DNA of 64,000 nucleotides from Mycolicibacterium hassiacum DSM 44199 (GTDB lineage: Bacteria; Actinomycetota; Actinomycetes; Mycobacteriales; Mycobacteriaceae), in contig NZ_LR026975.1 of the NCBI RefSeq assembly GCF_900603025.1, positions 62,001-126,000 on the forward strand, written 5' to 3'. The notes beneath the pieces were generated by a model. It made no database searches. It was not told the DNA's origin and worked only from the letters and a program-made list of their open reading frames with translations. Positions 9,145 to 18,417 of the stretch are shown here, piece by piece. Position 1 is the stretch's first letter. Each line of letters begins with the position of its first letter. Position numbers and translations under genes: made by a program.

Positions 9145-9812
9145 ATGAATGACCATTCAGTGAATATGGAGCAAGGTGATCGCGGCTCGTCCGGGCGCAG
9201 CGTGCGGCTGTCCGGCGCGCCAGGCTGCTCGAAGCCGCCCGCAAGATTGTGCTGCGTGACGGACTGGAGCGAGCGCGCATCGCCGACATCGTCGCCGAAG
9301 TCGGGGGCAGTCAGGGGCTGGTCCACTACCACTTCCCGTCCCGGGAGGCGCTGCTGATTGAAATGTTGCGGACCGCTGCCGAAGAGGATGTCGAACGCGC
9401 CCGGCAGATCGCGCGTGACGACGGCACGGTCGTGCAGCGATTGGACCGGTTGATCCGGCTTGCGTTACCGATCTCCAGCGACGACTGGAACTGGCGGCTG
9501 TGGGTGGAGATGTGGGGTTCGGGCCTGCGCCACGACGAGATCGCCCTGATCTCCGAGCGGTTCGACAACGGGTGGGCCGACACCGTGCGCGAACTGCTTG
9601 AAGACGGTGTCGAATCCGGGGTCTTGCGGTGCGCTGACCCTGCTGCGGCCGCCGATCGGCTCACCGCGATGATCAACGGTCTCGGTCTGCGGATGGTCAG
9701 CAGTCGGGCGGGGTTCCCGCGGGCCTACGTCATTCGGCTGGTGCGGATGGCTGCCGCCATGGAGCTCGGCCTGGACTGGCAGGACTACTTGCGTCAGGGC
9801 CAGGACGGTTAG
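9145..9812 (+). pseudogene. TetR-family regulator, frameshifted near the N-terminus
   Basis: The body of a TetR regulator is clear. The DNA-binding domain reads LLEAARKIVLRDGLERA and ADIVAEVGGSQGLVHYHFPS, and the C-terminal ligand domain runs to 9812. In that frame there is no ATG, GTG or TTG between the stop at 9177 and a GTG at 9249, and starting at 9249 would cut off helix 1. The only well-placed start is ATG 9145, five bases after AAAGAGG, but it is one frame off. A one-base slip between 9180 and 9225 would join them into about 222 residues. This is either a real mutation or a sequence error. The gene probably controlled glnT and itself. It ends four bases inside the convergent XRE-cupin gene. 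Confidence 0.75.
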
Positions 9813-10366
9813 CCGTCGATGGAGAACCAGATCACCCGCGCCGGCGCGAGCGAGCGGTTGCGGAGTAGGTGTGCGGCCGCGGCGTCGAACGCGATCGAGT
9901 CGCCCTCGCGTAGCGTTACCACCTGGTCGTCGAACTCGATGTTCAACGTGCCCTCGGTGACGACGCCGTAGTGCCGGCCCGAGGCTGCGAGGGGAGCGGC
10001 GGCGCCGGGTTCATAGATGTATTCGCGGAAGCCAACGGCGTCATCGTCGTTCGGCAGCAGCTGCTGGGCCCGTACCCCTGGGCCGACCTTGTGTTCGGGG
10101 CGCAGGTGGGCGCGCCGCACGAGCTTGTCCGGTGGGGTTGCGCGAGGCCCGGCGGGCCGTGGAAACAATGCGTCTATCGACACATCCAGGGTCGCCGCCA
10201 GTTCGGTGAGCAGTCCGATCGAGGGTTCGGATATGCCCCGCTCGAACTGCGAGATGTGGCTGGGAGAGCAGCCGAGCTCGGCGGCGAGCTTGCGGATGCT
10301 CAGGCCGCGCTGCCGGCGCAGGTCGCGCAGTCGCTCACCGAGCGTGGCGGCTGGTTGCTGCCCCAT
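9809..10366 (-). CDS. XRE-family regulator with cupin sensor domain
   Basis: 185 residues. The helix-turn-helix at 9-65 (LRDLRRQRGLSIRKLAAELG, then SPSHISQFERGISEPS) is joined to a cupin-2 domain at 105-185 (GVVTEGTLNIEFDDQVVTLREGD). This is the PuuR-like layout. Relatives control polyamine, amino-acid or amine catabolism genes, often including glutamine-synthetase-like ligases, which fits the glnT neighbour. The ATG at 10366 is the natural start because the protein opens directly into the first helix of the domain. Confidence 0.85.
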   Translation of the reverse strand: MGQQPAATLGERLRDLRRQRGLSIRKLAAELGCSPSHISQFERGISEPSIGLLTELAATLDVSIDALFPRPAGPRATPPDKLVRRAHLRPEHKVGPGVRAQQLLPNDDDAVGFREYIYEPGAAAPLAASGRHYGVVTEGTLNIEFDDQVVTLREGDSIAFDAAAAHLLRNRSLAPARVIWFSIDG

Positions 10367-10484
10367 GGCGGCATTCTAGGAGGAGGCGGTGTTGCCCTCA
10401 TGTGTGGAACCTCGGCCGAGCTCGACTGCTTCACGCTGTCTGCGGCTTTCGGTCCTGACGCCCAGACGGGCGGTTTGGGGATGC

Positions 10485-10610
10485 CCCGGTTTGCCGGTGG
10501 TGTCCCTTAATGTCCCCGGCGAGTGAGCAACGAGTACGAAGGGGGATCAGAATCGGCTGCGCTGACGTCGCAACCAAACGGTCGGGATGGATCGCAACCG
10601 ATACCTCCCG
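10485..10610 (+). pseudogene. Decayed copy of the DUF4352 promoter, leader and gene start
   Basis: The stretch aligns with 2020-2140. It has TTGCCGGTG-N8-TAATGT (10491-10513) for the PafBC-type promoter, then ACGAGTACGAAGGGGGATCAG against ACGACTCGGAAGGGGGGATCAGG. The coding start follows as GGCTGCGCTGACGTCGCAAC against GGCCGCTGCGCCTACGCCGCAA. The ATG has been lost in this copy and similarity fades after about 45 bases of coding sequence. I take it as the relic of a second DUF4352-like gene. A short open frame from 10523 to 10756 crosses it but shows no protein-like character. The rest of 10611-10878 is an AT-richer spacer ahead of the large helicase gene. Confidence 0.55.
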
Positions 10611-10878
10611 ACGGTGGTGGCGCGGAAGGACTTGATGTTCTCCGGCGGGGCGAAGCTCCGGCGGCCGTCTACGGGGCGGCCTTATTCGATGCGGTAAAGA
10701 CCAATGGTGCTCGATACCAGATGCGGCAACCGCGCACCAGGAAGTCTTATTATTAGCTAATCTAGCCATATAGCTAGGGCCGGCAACCTGCTGCTATCCA
10801 GTTACCTGTCGCCAGCCGGGCGTGACAGGATAACCGGCGGCATAAGTCGGCTTCAGGGAACGCAGAGGGGGGTCTCGG

Positions 10879-13800
10879 GTGCCCGATCGCGACTACCATC
10901 CGGTTGTCGGTGAGGCGATCCACATCGTTATCGGGGGACTGCAGCCGTTCGTTGAGCGTGTGATGGCGCGTGCCTTGCCGCCCGGTGTGGAGTGGACGGA
11001 GGTGATTCGTCTCAAGGACGTCGCCAACAACCGTCGTGGCGGCGAGTACCGGCCCAACGACCTTTCGTTGATGTTGCGGGCCATGACGGAGAGGCTCGGC
11101 GACTACGGCTATCCCTTCAGCAACCACATGTCGCGCCAGGCCCAGACGTACGCCAGCGAACTGCGCGACATCCGCAACCGGTGGGCGCACACCGAATTCT
11201 TCTCGGCGCCCGACGCATATCGGGCGATCGACACCATTGAGCTCCTGCTTCGTGCGATCGGTGCCGAACCGGAAGCCGCACAGGTGGCGCAGCTGAAACC
11301 GCGAGTGGTGCCGATCGCCGGCCCAGGTGCCGGTTCAGGGAAGCCAACTGGGGCACAGCCCGCGGGTGCGCCGAACGGTTGCGGGTCGGCATCGGCGCCG
11401 TCCGCAGCGACGTCGCCGAAGCCGCCGAAGCCATCGGCTCCACAACCGTCCCAAGCGGGCGCACCGCGCATCGAGATCGAGGCGGTCACCGAACTCAGTT
11501 ATCCGATGGCGCACTGCGGGATTCCGGTGATCGAGCACATCACCGTCGAACCCGCGGGCAACGACATTCGAAGCGCCGTACTCGAAGTCGACGTCGTCAG
11601 TGCTCACGGTTCGCACGGCGGTCCGCAGCAGATCTTCCTCGACGTCGCCGCGAACAGGCCGACGATCGTGCGTGATGTCGACCTGAAGCTCGACCCTGCC
11701 GCGATGCTGCAGGTCAGCGATCAGTGCCCGGGGTCGCTGCGTGCGGTGCTGCGAAATGCTGCCGGTGAGGTGCTGGCTGAGGCGAGCAAGGACGTCAACA
11801 TTCTCGCGGCGAACCAGTGGAAGGCCACGCCGCTGCAGCTGGCGCTGGAAATGTTGGCGACACATGTGCAGCCGAACAGCATCGCTGTCAACGCCCTGAT
11901 GGTCGAGGTCTCCGACCGCCTTCAATCGCTCACCGGGAATTCGGCGATCGACGGCTACCAGAGCGAGAACCCCGAACGGGTCGATGCCATTGCCCAAGCG
12001 GTGTTCGAGGCTATGCAGGGGCGCGATATCCGGTACTCGGAGCCGCCGGCGAGCTGGGGAGACGACGGTCAGAAGATCCGCACACCGGCCGAAGTGCTGG
12101 AAGGCAGACTCGGAACCTGCCTGGACACAACGCTCACCATGGCGGCGGTGCTGGAGCAGGCCGGGATCAACGCGACGATCTGGGTGCTGAACGGGCACGC
12201 CTTCCTCGGTTACTGGCGGCGTGACGCGGCACTGGGCAGTGTGTCGACCACGGAGGTCGTCGACGTCGTGAACCAGGTGGAACTCGGCAACATCCGTCTG
12301 GTCGAGACCACGATGGTCACCCAGCCCGACGCCGCCTTCGCTGACGCCACGAACGCGCCGCGAACGCGGTACCTGACCGGGGATCTGACGGAGATCCTCG
12401 GGGTCACCGACATCCGGCAAGCTCGGTTCGGCCGCATCTATCCGCTGCCGAGTCGGGAGAAGGATGCGGACGGCAATACCGTCGTCACGCAGTACACACC
12501 GCCCGAGGCGCCCGCCATCGAAGTGTCGGTGACCGGTGCGGGTGGGCAGCGGTCGGGCGACGGTGAACCGGTGCCAGCCCGGATCCGGCAGTGGAAGAAC
12601 GCGCTACTCGACCTGAGCCTGCGAAACAAGCTCATCAACTACACGGAGCGTTCCGGCTACCGGGTCGAAGTGCCGGGACCGGCATTGGGGCGGTTCGAGG
12701 ACATCGTCAACGCCGGAGTGACGATCAACCTGTTGGCCTCGGATGCGGTCAAATCGGTCGACCGCGCCCGCGGGATCCGATATGGCCGCGATCTGCCCGA
12801 GAACGACCGCGAACTGCTGCTCGCCGACAAGCACAGCGTTTACATCGACATCACCGACGCGTCGTATCAGAGCAAACTGCGCTACCTGGCGTACAAGGCG
12901 AAAACCATCGTCGAGGAGACCGGCTCCAACAACCTTTACCTGGCCTTCGGGATGTTGAACTGGCGGTTCAACGACCGTGATCTGCGATCGCCGCTCATCC
13001 TCGTGCCGGTGACCCTGACGACCACCAACCGTGGGCAGCGGTATGTGCTGACCATCGACGAGGCGGGCGCTTCGACACCCAACTACTGTCTTGTCGAAAA
13101 ACTGAGGGTCTCATTCGGTTTAGAGATCCCAGGCCTGGCCAATCCGACTGAAGACGACTCGGGAATCGATCTCGAGCTGTCGTTCAATGCGGTCCGCGAG
13201 GCGGTGGCGAAGGCGGGGCTGAGTTTCCGGGTCGAGGAGACGGTTCACCTGTCGATCCTGCAGTTCGCGAAGTTCCCCCTGTGGAAGGACCTCGACGAGT
13301 CGTGGGCCGAACTGTCCCGCAACAGCCTGGTCACACATCTGATCAATTCGCCGAACGAGAAGTTCAGCGACCCGGTGAACGAGCCGCCGCAGGTCGATCT
13401 CGACGAACTGGGTGCGTCCCTTCCCATGCCCGCGGACTCCTCGCAGTTGCAGGCGGTTGCGGAGGCGGTTGCCGGGCGGACTTTCGTTCTGGAAGGTCCG
13501 CCTGGTACCGGCAAATCGCAGACCATCACCAATCTCCTGGCGCACGCGATGGTGTCGGGTCGGCGCGTGCTGTTCGTTGCGGAGAAACGGGCCGCGCTCG
13601 ATGTCGTCAAAGACCGGCTGGAACGTGTCGGCCTCGGAGAGCTATCGCTGGATCTGCACGACAAGTCCGCGCGGCCGGCCGCAGTGCGTCAGCAGATCAA
13701 ACAAGCGCTGGAGTTGCGGGTCAACCACGACGCGGCGGCATTGAAAACGAATCTGCAGACCGTCGAGTCGAGCCGGCGCGTGCTGGCGCGCTATGCGGAT

Positions 13801-16800
13801 CGATTGCACGAGACCAACGCGGCCGGGCTGTCGCTGTATACGGCGCGCTCCTCCGAGCTTGCCGCCGATCAGGAGATAGCCCCGCTGACCGTCCCGCCGA
13901 CTCTTGTCGCCAGCGGTGATCCGGAGACGTTCGAGAACCTGAGCAGATTGTTCCGCGACCTTCCGGAGAAGGCTGATCTCGCTCGGCCGAGTCAACGCCA
14001 CCCGTGGGGATTCATCGATGTCGCGGATCCGGGTGCTTTGAATCCCTCTGAGATTCACGCAGCTGCAGTCGAATTCGATCAGGCGCTCATTGACCTTCTG
14101 GACCGGGGAGTTGACCTCGACCAGATCGCCCGGGCCGGCGACTCGTACGAGGTGTTCATCTGGGCCGACCTCACAACGGCGCCGCGCTACCCGATCGAGG
14201 GGCTCGACGAACTCCACAGCGAGTCGTGGAAGGCCGAGCTTGCGGCCATCAAGCAACGTGCCAACCAGATCGCCGCGAGCAAGCCGTCGTGGTCGGCGAC
14301 GGTGACGCCGGCTGCGATGGACCTGGACATCCCGGCGATTCACCAGGCCGCCGTTGATGCGGACAACTCCGGATTTTTCGGGCGCAGGAAGCGTCGGCGC
14401 GCTGTTCTCGAGCGGTTGAGCAGCGTGCTGTGCGTGGAAGCGAAGACAGTGAAACTGAAGACGCTGTCGACGCTTACCGGCGAGATCCTGGAGACGTTCG
14501 AGGCTGTCCAACAACTGCGGGAACGCGTTGCCAAGATCCCGGTGGCCATCATGCCGGATCCATGGAACCCGCTCGTCGACGAGGATACGAAGAAGCTCAT
14601 CGAGAACCTGGATCTCATCGACTGGCTGGTCGCCACCTTGTGCAGTGAGCGCGAATATCCGTACGTCGACGTGCTACGGGACTACTACGCTTCGCGGCCG
14701 AGCGGCGAACTGGCGGAGCCGGTGGAGCGATTGGCCAAGAGCTGGGCGCGCCTCACCAAGGTGACCGGGGTGGAGCGGACCCAGCAACAGGCGTGGGCAG
14801 ACCCGGATCCGTTCCTCGCCCGGTGGTGGGAGACCCGTGCGGCTCGGCGTCTGGAGACGACGGCCACCATCGACCGCTGGGTCGACCTCTTACGTCATGT
14901 TCAGCCGCTGCGTGCGGTCGGGATGGATGAGGCGCGAGCCGACATCCTGTCCGGGAAGATCGTGGCCGAAGACGCCGCGCTGGCATTCGACCGCGGCATC
15001 GCCGCCGCGTCGGTGTCCGAGCGGTTCGAGGCGAGCGCCCTGAACGACTTCGACGTCGAGGCGCACAGCAAGGCAATCAAGCGGTTCGCAACCGGCACGA
15101 GTGCGGTCCGTGAAGAGCTGTGCCGCGCCATCCCGGCTAAGCTGCTCGGCCAGCGGTCGTTCGACCCGGATGCGGGTGGTCGGATCGGCAACCTGCGCCG
15201 GCAACTGGACCGTAAACGTGGCGGTATGAGCGTACGTGCCCTAATGGAGAACTACGGGGATCTCATCACGCAGATTTTGCCGTGCACGTTGATGAGCCCC
15301 GAGTCGGTGGCCCGGTTCTTCCCCGCGAAGGCAGAGCTGTTCGACATCGTCGTGTTCGACGAGGCCTCTCAGATCCGAGTGGCCGACGCGATCGGCGCGA
15401 TGGGGCGCGCGAAATCGGTTGTGGTCGTCGGCGACAGCAAGCAGATGCCGCCGACCAGCTTCGCCGAAGTGAGCGCGACGATCGACGAAGAGGCAGAGTT
15501 CGACGAAAGCATTGTCCCCGACGAGGAGTCGATCCTCACCGAATGCGTGAAGGCTTTCGTTCCCCAGCAGTGGTTGTCATGGCATTACCGAAGCCAGGAC
15601 GAGGCGCTGATCGCGTTCAGCAACTACCACTACTACGAGAACCGGTTGGCCTCCTTCCCGGCGCCGCTGCCAGCGTCCGGATCCGGAGCGCGTGGACACG
15701 GTATTTCGTTGGTGAGGGTCGACGGGCACTTCGAACGCAAGGCGCGCGGCAAGTCCCTGCGGACCAACCGTGTGGAGGCCGAGCGGATCGTCGAGGACGT
15801 CAAACAGCGGTTCGCCCAGTCGCCCGACAAGGCGCCGTCACTTGGAGTGATCACCTTCAACGCGCAGCAGCGCGATCTCATCGAGAACCTGTTGCGAGAC
15901 ACCGGCGACGACCGGATCCTGCAGGCGCTTGACCAACCTGACGGTCTTTTCGTCAAGAACCTGGAGAACGTGCAGGGCGATGAGCGCGACACCATCCTGT
16001 TCTCGGTGGCGTTCAGCGCCGATGACAAAGGCGTCGTGCCGTTGAACTTCGGTCCGCTGTCGAAGCCGGGTGGGGAACGACGGCTCAACGTGGCGATCAC
16101 CCGCGCCCGGCGGGAGGTCGTACTGTACGCGAGCTTCGATCCGTCGGAACTACGCGCCGAAGAGACGACTCAGCTCGGTACCAAGCATCTCAAGGCATAC
16201 CTCGAGTTGGCGGCGCGCGGGGTGCAGACCGTTACCGACGGGGGTAAGCGTCAGCCGGTGTTCGACCGGCACCGCGACGATATCGCCGAAGCGCTGCGCG
16301 ACACGGGGTTGATCGTGCAGACCGACGTGGGGTTGTCCGACTTCCGCGTCGACCTGGTGATCTCCTCCCCAGACCAGCCGGAGCAGCCGTTGGTTGCGGT
16401 GCTCTTGGACGGGCCGGACTGGTACGGACGGCGCACCGTCTCGGACCGCGATGCGCTCCCTGTCGAAGTCCTAGACCGGCTCATGAAATGGCCTGGTGTG
16501 GAGCGGGTCTGGCTTCCTGAGTGGCTGCACCGCCGGGAAGCCACCATCGAGCGCCTGAAAAAGGCAGTCGAGGAGGCGCAGGAGAAGCTCGCGCGCCGGG
16601 CGGAGGAAGCATCCGACGTCTCGTCCGCACCGGCGACGGAGTCGCCGCGGCCGGAGCCAGTACCCGTGTCTGGCCGGAGTGCCGCTGCCGTTGAGCCGAG
16701 CCGCGGGGAGGCGGAAGCGCCCAGGCAGTTCGCGACGCTACGTTCCGCGCCGACCGCGACTGTTGAGCGGGGCGAGACACAGCATCCGCTCATCAAGCCG

Positions 16801-18117
16801 TACCAGGAATATCGGCTGTTGACTCCAGATTGGGGGGATTATGGGATCGCGGTTGAACCCGACTTCGTGCCGGCGATACGGAGTTTGTACCCAGACGAAT
16901 GGTCAGACGATGCAAGGCACCTACGGACTGACGCTCAACTGGTGCCTGAACCGGCTGGATCGCGTGGGCGATGGGCGATTTCGGTAAGAGCTCATGGCAA
17001 GACGATTGGCTACCTTGGAGCCGACCAGGAAGAAACTTGGTCAGGAGTGATTCGGAGGGTCATTGCATCTGGCTACATACCAACCACTTCTTGCCAAATT
17101 TATGCTTATGGTGATTTCTACTGGGACGACAAAGATTACTTGCCTGATGTACGAATAGCATTGGGGGATCCCGCGGTTGCGCTTCCAATAAACAATCCTC
17201 CGGAAGTGCCGTACACACTTCTTCCAAAGTCATCTTCGTTCCAGGTAACCAGGACGGAAGAGTATTTCGATATTCTGTCGCAGTACGTTCCAGAGGGAGG
17301 GTATGGGGTACTTTTCGTAACCCTTCATGCTGGGCAACCCGCGGGAAGCGGTAAGCCGTATGTGGAAGTGCGAATCGACGGGAAGAGGGTAGGTCGGCTT
17401 ACGCCGCAAACTAGTCAGCGACTCCTTCCATTGATTCGACATTTCGAAGCCAGAGGGTTCGTTACAGTTTGCCGCGGAAATATCAAGGGTTCAGCCCTGG
17501 CCGTCGAGTTGCGAATTACGGCGATTAAGGCTCACGAAGCAACGCCTGAGGTACTTGACGGGCCTCCGATTACTGTGCCTTCTTTGGTTCCTCGGCGAGA
17601 GGACCCTCTGCAGTACGACCTTTCGAAACTGGCGCCAGTGCTCGAACCGCTTCCTCTAGTGCCGCCTCCCCCGATGCTTGCTGAGCCAGGGGATGGAACG
17701 GTTATTCGTTTCTACAAGGGAGGCGGAAGGTATGTATACGTTGCAATACGTCGGGGTCGATACTGGGAAACGACGTCCACCGGGGCCTGGCGATCTATGA
17801 AGCCACGAATGAACTGGGAGACACTTGGGTCACAACTGCCTTCTGCAGAGGTCGTTACCGCTTGGTCTGACGTTAAGACCCAGGTTGATGCTCGTGTCCG
17901 GCAATACGGTGCGGTTGTACAGTTTACAGTCGGGCGACACCGTATCGCCGCGGTGAACATTGACGACTCGGGTGATGATGAGGGCGATTGGTACACGACG
18001 GTCTCCGATGACTTAGAGAGCGAGTTGCGACTCGGCAAGTTCGCGCGATGGTCTGAGATCGTTAGGTACGGATCTCAGGTTCAAGTTGCTGTGAGGTGGC
18101 GGAGCCTACGCGATTGA
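10879..18117 (+). CDS. Giant Swt1-HEPN / transglutaminase / DUF4011 helicase / nuclease protein
   Basis: 2412 residues, GTG start after a GAGGGGGG ribosome site. Domains in order: a Swt1-like HEPN domain (1-135) with the RNase-type motif RNRWAH (R99, H104); a Pro/Ala linker; an Ig-like region (195-310); a transglutaminase-like papain fold (345-530; GTCLDTTLTMA with C414, NGHAF with H440); DUF4011 (from about 569, LLDLSLRNKLINY); an SF1 helicase with Walker A GPPGTGKS near 873 and motif II FDEASQI near 1493; and a Vsr/DUF559-like nuclease domain (about 1800-1875, VAVLLDGPDWYGRR). A 440-residue tail holds two related modules (about 2037 and 2163, GKTIGYL and GKRVGRL). Proteins of this build are suspected anti-phage or nucleic-acid surveillance factors. 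The tail from about 16790 is clearly more AT-rich than the rest, a sign of a transplanted C-terminus. Confidence 0.85.
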   Translation: MPDRDYHPVVGEAIHIVIGGLQPFVERVMARALPPGVEWTEVIRLKDVANNRRGGEYRPNDLSLMLRAMTERLGDYGYPFSNHMSRQAQTYASELRDIRNRWAHTEFFSAPDAYRAIDTIELLLRAIGAEPEAAQVAQLKPRVVPIAGPGAGSGKPTGAQPAGAPNGCGSASAPSAATSPKPPKPSAPQPSQAGAPRIEIEAVTELSYPMAHCGIPVIEHITVEPAGNDIRSAVLEVDVVSAHGSHGGPQQIFLDVAANRPTIVRDVDLKLDPAAMLQVSDQCPGSLRAVLRNAAGEVLAEASKDVNILAANQWKATPLQLALEMLATHVQPNSIAVNALMVEVSDRLQSLTGNSAIDGYQSENPERVDAIAQAVFEAMQGRDIRYSEPPASWGDDGQKIRTPAEVLEGRLGTCLDTTLTMAAVLEQAGINATIWVLNGHAFLGYWRRDAALGSVSTTEVVDVVNQVELGNIRLVETTMVTQPDAAFADATNAPRTRYLTGDLTEILGVTDIRQARFGRIYPLPSREKDADGNTVVTQYTPPEAPAIEVSVTGAGGQRSGDGEPVPARIRQWKNALLDLSLRNKLINYTERSGYRVEVPGPALGRFEDIVNAGVTINLLASDAVKSVDRARGIRYGRDLPENDRELLLADKHSVYIDITDASYQSKLRYLAYKAKTIVEETGSNNLYLAFGMLNWRFNDRDLRSPLILVPVTLTTTNRGQRYVLTIDEAGASTPNYCLVEKLRVSFGLEIPGLANPTEDDSGIDLELSFNAVREAVAKAGLSFRVEETVHLSILQFAKFPLWKDLDESWAELSRNSLVTHLINSPNEKFSDPVNEPPQVDLDELGASLPMPADSSQLQAVAEAVAGRTFVLEGPPGTGKSQTITNLLAHAMVSGRRVLFVAEKRAALDVVKDRLERVGLGELSLDLHDKSARPAAVRQQIKQALELRVNHDAAALKTNLQTVESSRRVLARYADRLHETNAAGLSLYTARSSELAADQEIAPLTVPPTLVASGDPETFENLSRLFRDLPEKADLARPSQRHPWGFIDVADPGALNPSEIHAAAVEFDQALIDLLDRGVDLDQIARAGDSYEVFIWADLTTAPRYPIEGLDELHSESWKAELAAIKQRANQIAASKPSWSATVTPAAMDLDIPAIHQAAVDADNSGFFGRRKRRRAVLERLSSVLCVEAKTVKLKTLSTLTGEILETFEAVQQLRERVAKIPVAIMPDPWNPLVDEDTKKLIENLDLIDWLVATLCSEREYPYVDVLRDYYASRPSGELAEPVERLAKSWARLTKVTGVERTQQQAWADPDPFLARWWETRAARRLETTATIDRWVDLLRHVQPLRAVGMDEARADILSGKIVAEDAALAFDRGIAAASVSERFEASALNDFDVEAHSKAIKRFATGTSAVREELCRAIPAKLLGQRSFDPDAGGRIGNLRRQLDRKRGGMSVRALMENYGDLITQILPCTLMSPESVARFFPAKAELFDIVVFDEASQIRVADAIGAMGRAKSVVVVGDSKQMPPTSFAEVSATIDEEAEFDESIVPDEESILTECVKAFVPQQWLSWHYRSQDEALIAFSNYHYYENRLASFPAPLPASGSGARGHGISLVRVDGHFERKARGKSLRTNRVEAERIVEDVKQRFAQSPDKAPSLGVITFNAQQRDLIENLLRDTGDDRILQALDQPDGLFVKNLENVQGDERDTILFSVAFSADDKGVVPLNFGPLSKPGGERRLNVAITRARREVVLYASFDPSELRAEETTQLGTKHLKAYLELAARGVQTVTDGGKRQPVFDRHRDDIAEALRDTGLIVQTDVGLSDFRVDLVISSPDQPEQPLVAVLLDGPDWYGRRTVSDRDALPVEVLDRLMKWPGVERVWLPEWLHRREATIERLKKAVEEAQEKLARRAEEASDVSSAPATESPRPEPVPVSGRSAAAVEPSRGEAEAPRQFATLRSAPTATVERGETQHPLIKPYQEYRLLTPDWGDYGIAVEPDFVPAIRSLYPDEWSDDARHLRTDAQLVPEPAGSRGRWAISVRAHGKTIGYLGADQEETWSGVIRRVIASGYIPTTSCQIYAYGDFYWDDKDYLPDVRIALGDPAVALPINNPPEVPYTLLPKSSSFQVTRTEEYFDILSQYVPEGGYGVLFVTLHAGQPAGSGKPYVEVRIDGKRVGRLTPQTSQRLLPLIRHFEARGFVTVCRGNIKGSALAVELRITAIKAHEATPEVLDGPPITVPSLVPRREDPLQYDLSKLAPVLEPLPLVPPPPMLAEPGDGTVIRFYKGGGRYVYVAIRRGRYWETTSTGAWRSMKPRMNWETLGSQLPSAEVVTAWSDVKTQVDARVRQYGAVVQFTVGRHRIAAVNIDDSGDDEGDWYTTVSDDLESELRLGKFARWSEIVRYGSQVQVAVRWRSLRD

Positions 18118-18387
18118 ATTGACTTGCCGACGACCTAGCAACGCGGCGCCAGCGCAATAATGCGCGTTTGGTGGCGAATTAATATGGCCGATAGTGATAA
18201 TTGATAGGCATGCAGGGGTCTTGTCAGGCATTCAAAGCCAGTCAACTCGCGCGGGGAACACCTCGAATGCTGTTGCAGTCGCCGGTACCAGGCAGGACCT
18301 ATGCTCACTCGCAATACCAACTCTGACGCGAGCCGGGAAAGACTGTGAGTCTACCGGTCCCGCGTTCGGGGCAGAGGATGCCAAAGG
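18118..18387. other. AT-rich intergenic spacer
   Basis: About 270 bases between the two helicase genes, of lower GC than the core genes, like the 3' end of the preceding gene. No coding sequence or clear terminator is seen; it leads directly into the promoter at 18388. Confidence 0.5.
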
Positions 18388-18410
18388 TTGTCAGAGAAGT
18401 CAGTTAGCGT
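18388..18410 (+). promoter_or_regulatory. RecA-NDp / PafBC-type promoter, leaderless
   Basis: TTGTCAGAG (18388-18396), eight bases, TAGCGT (18405-18410). One of the lower-weight consensus positions differs (gAg for gTg). The -10 box ends seven bases before ATG 18418, so transcription should begin at or next to the A of the start codon and give a leaderless mRNA, a common arrangement in mycobacteria. Confidence 0.65.
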
Positions 18411-18417
18411 TCCCGTC

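Noticed and set aside
10523..10756. 77-codon open frame after the 10491 promoter-like motif
   Set aside because: Its translation does not resemble DUF4352 or any protein; the homologous start codon is missing, so I call the region a relic.
10904..10926. TTGTCGGTG inside the start of the giant helicase gene
   Set aside because: No TAnnnT follows at eight bases (CACATC instead) and it lies within the coding sequence.
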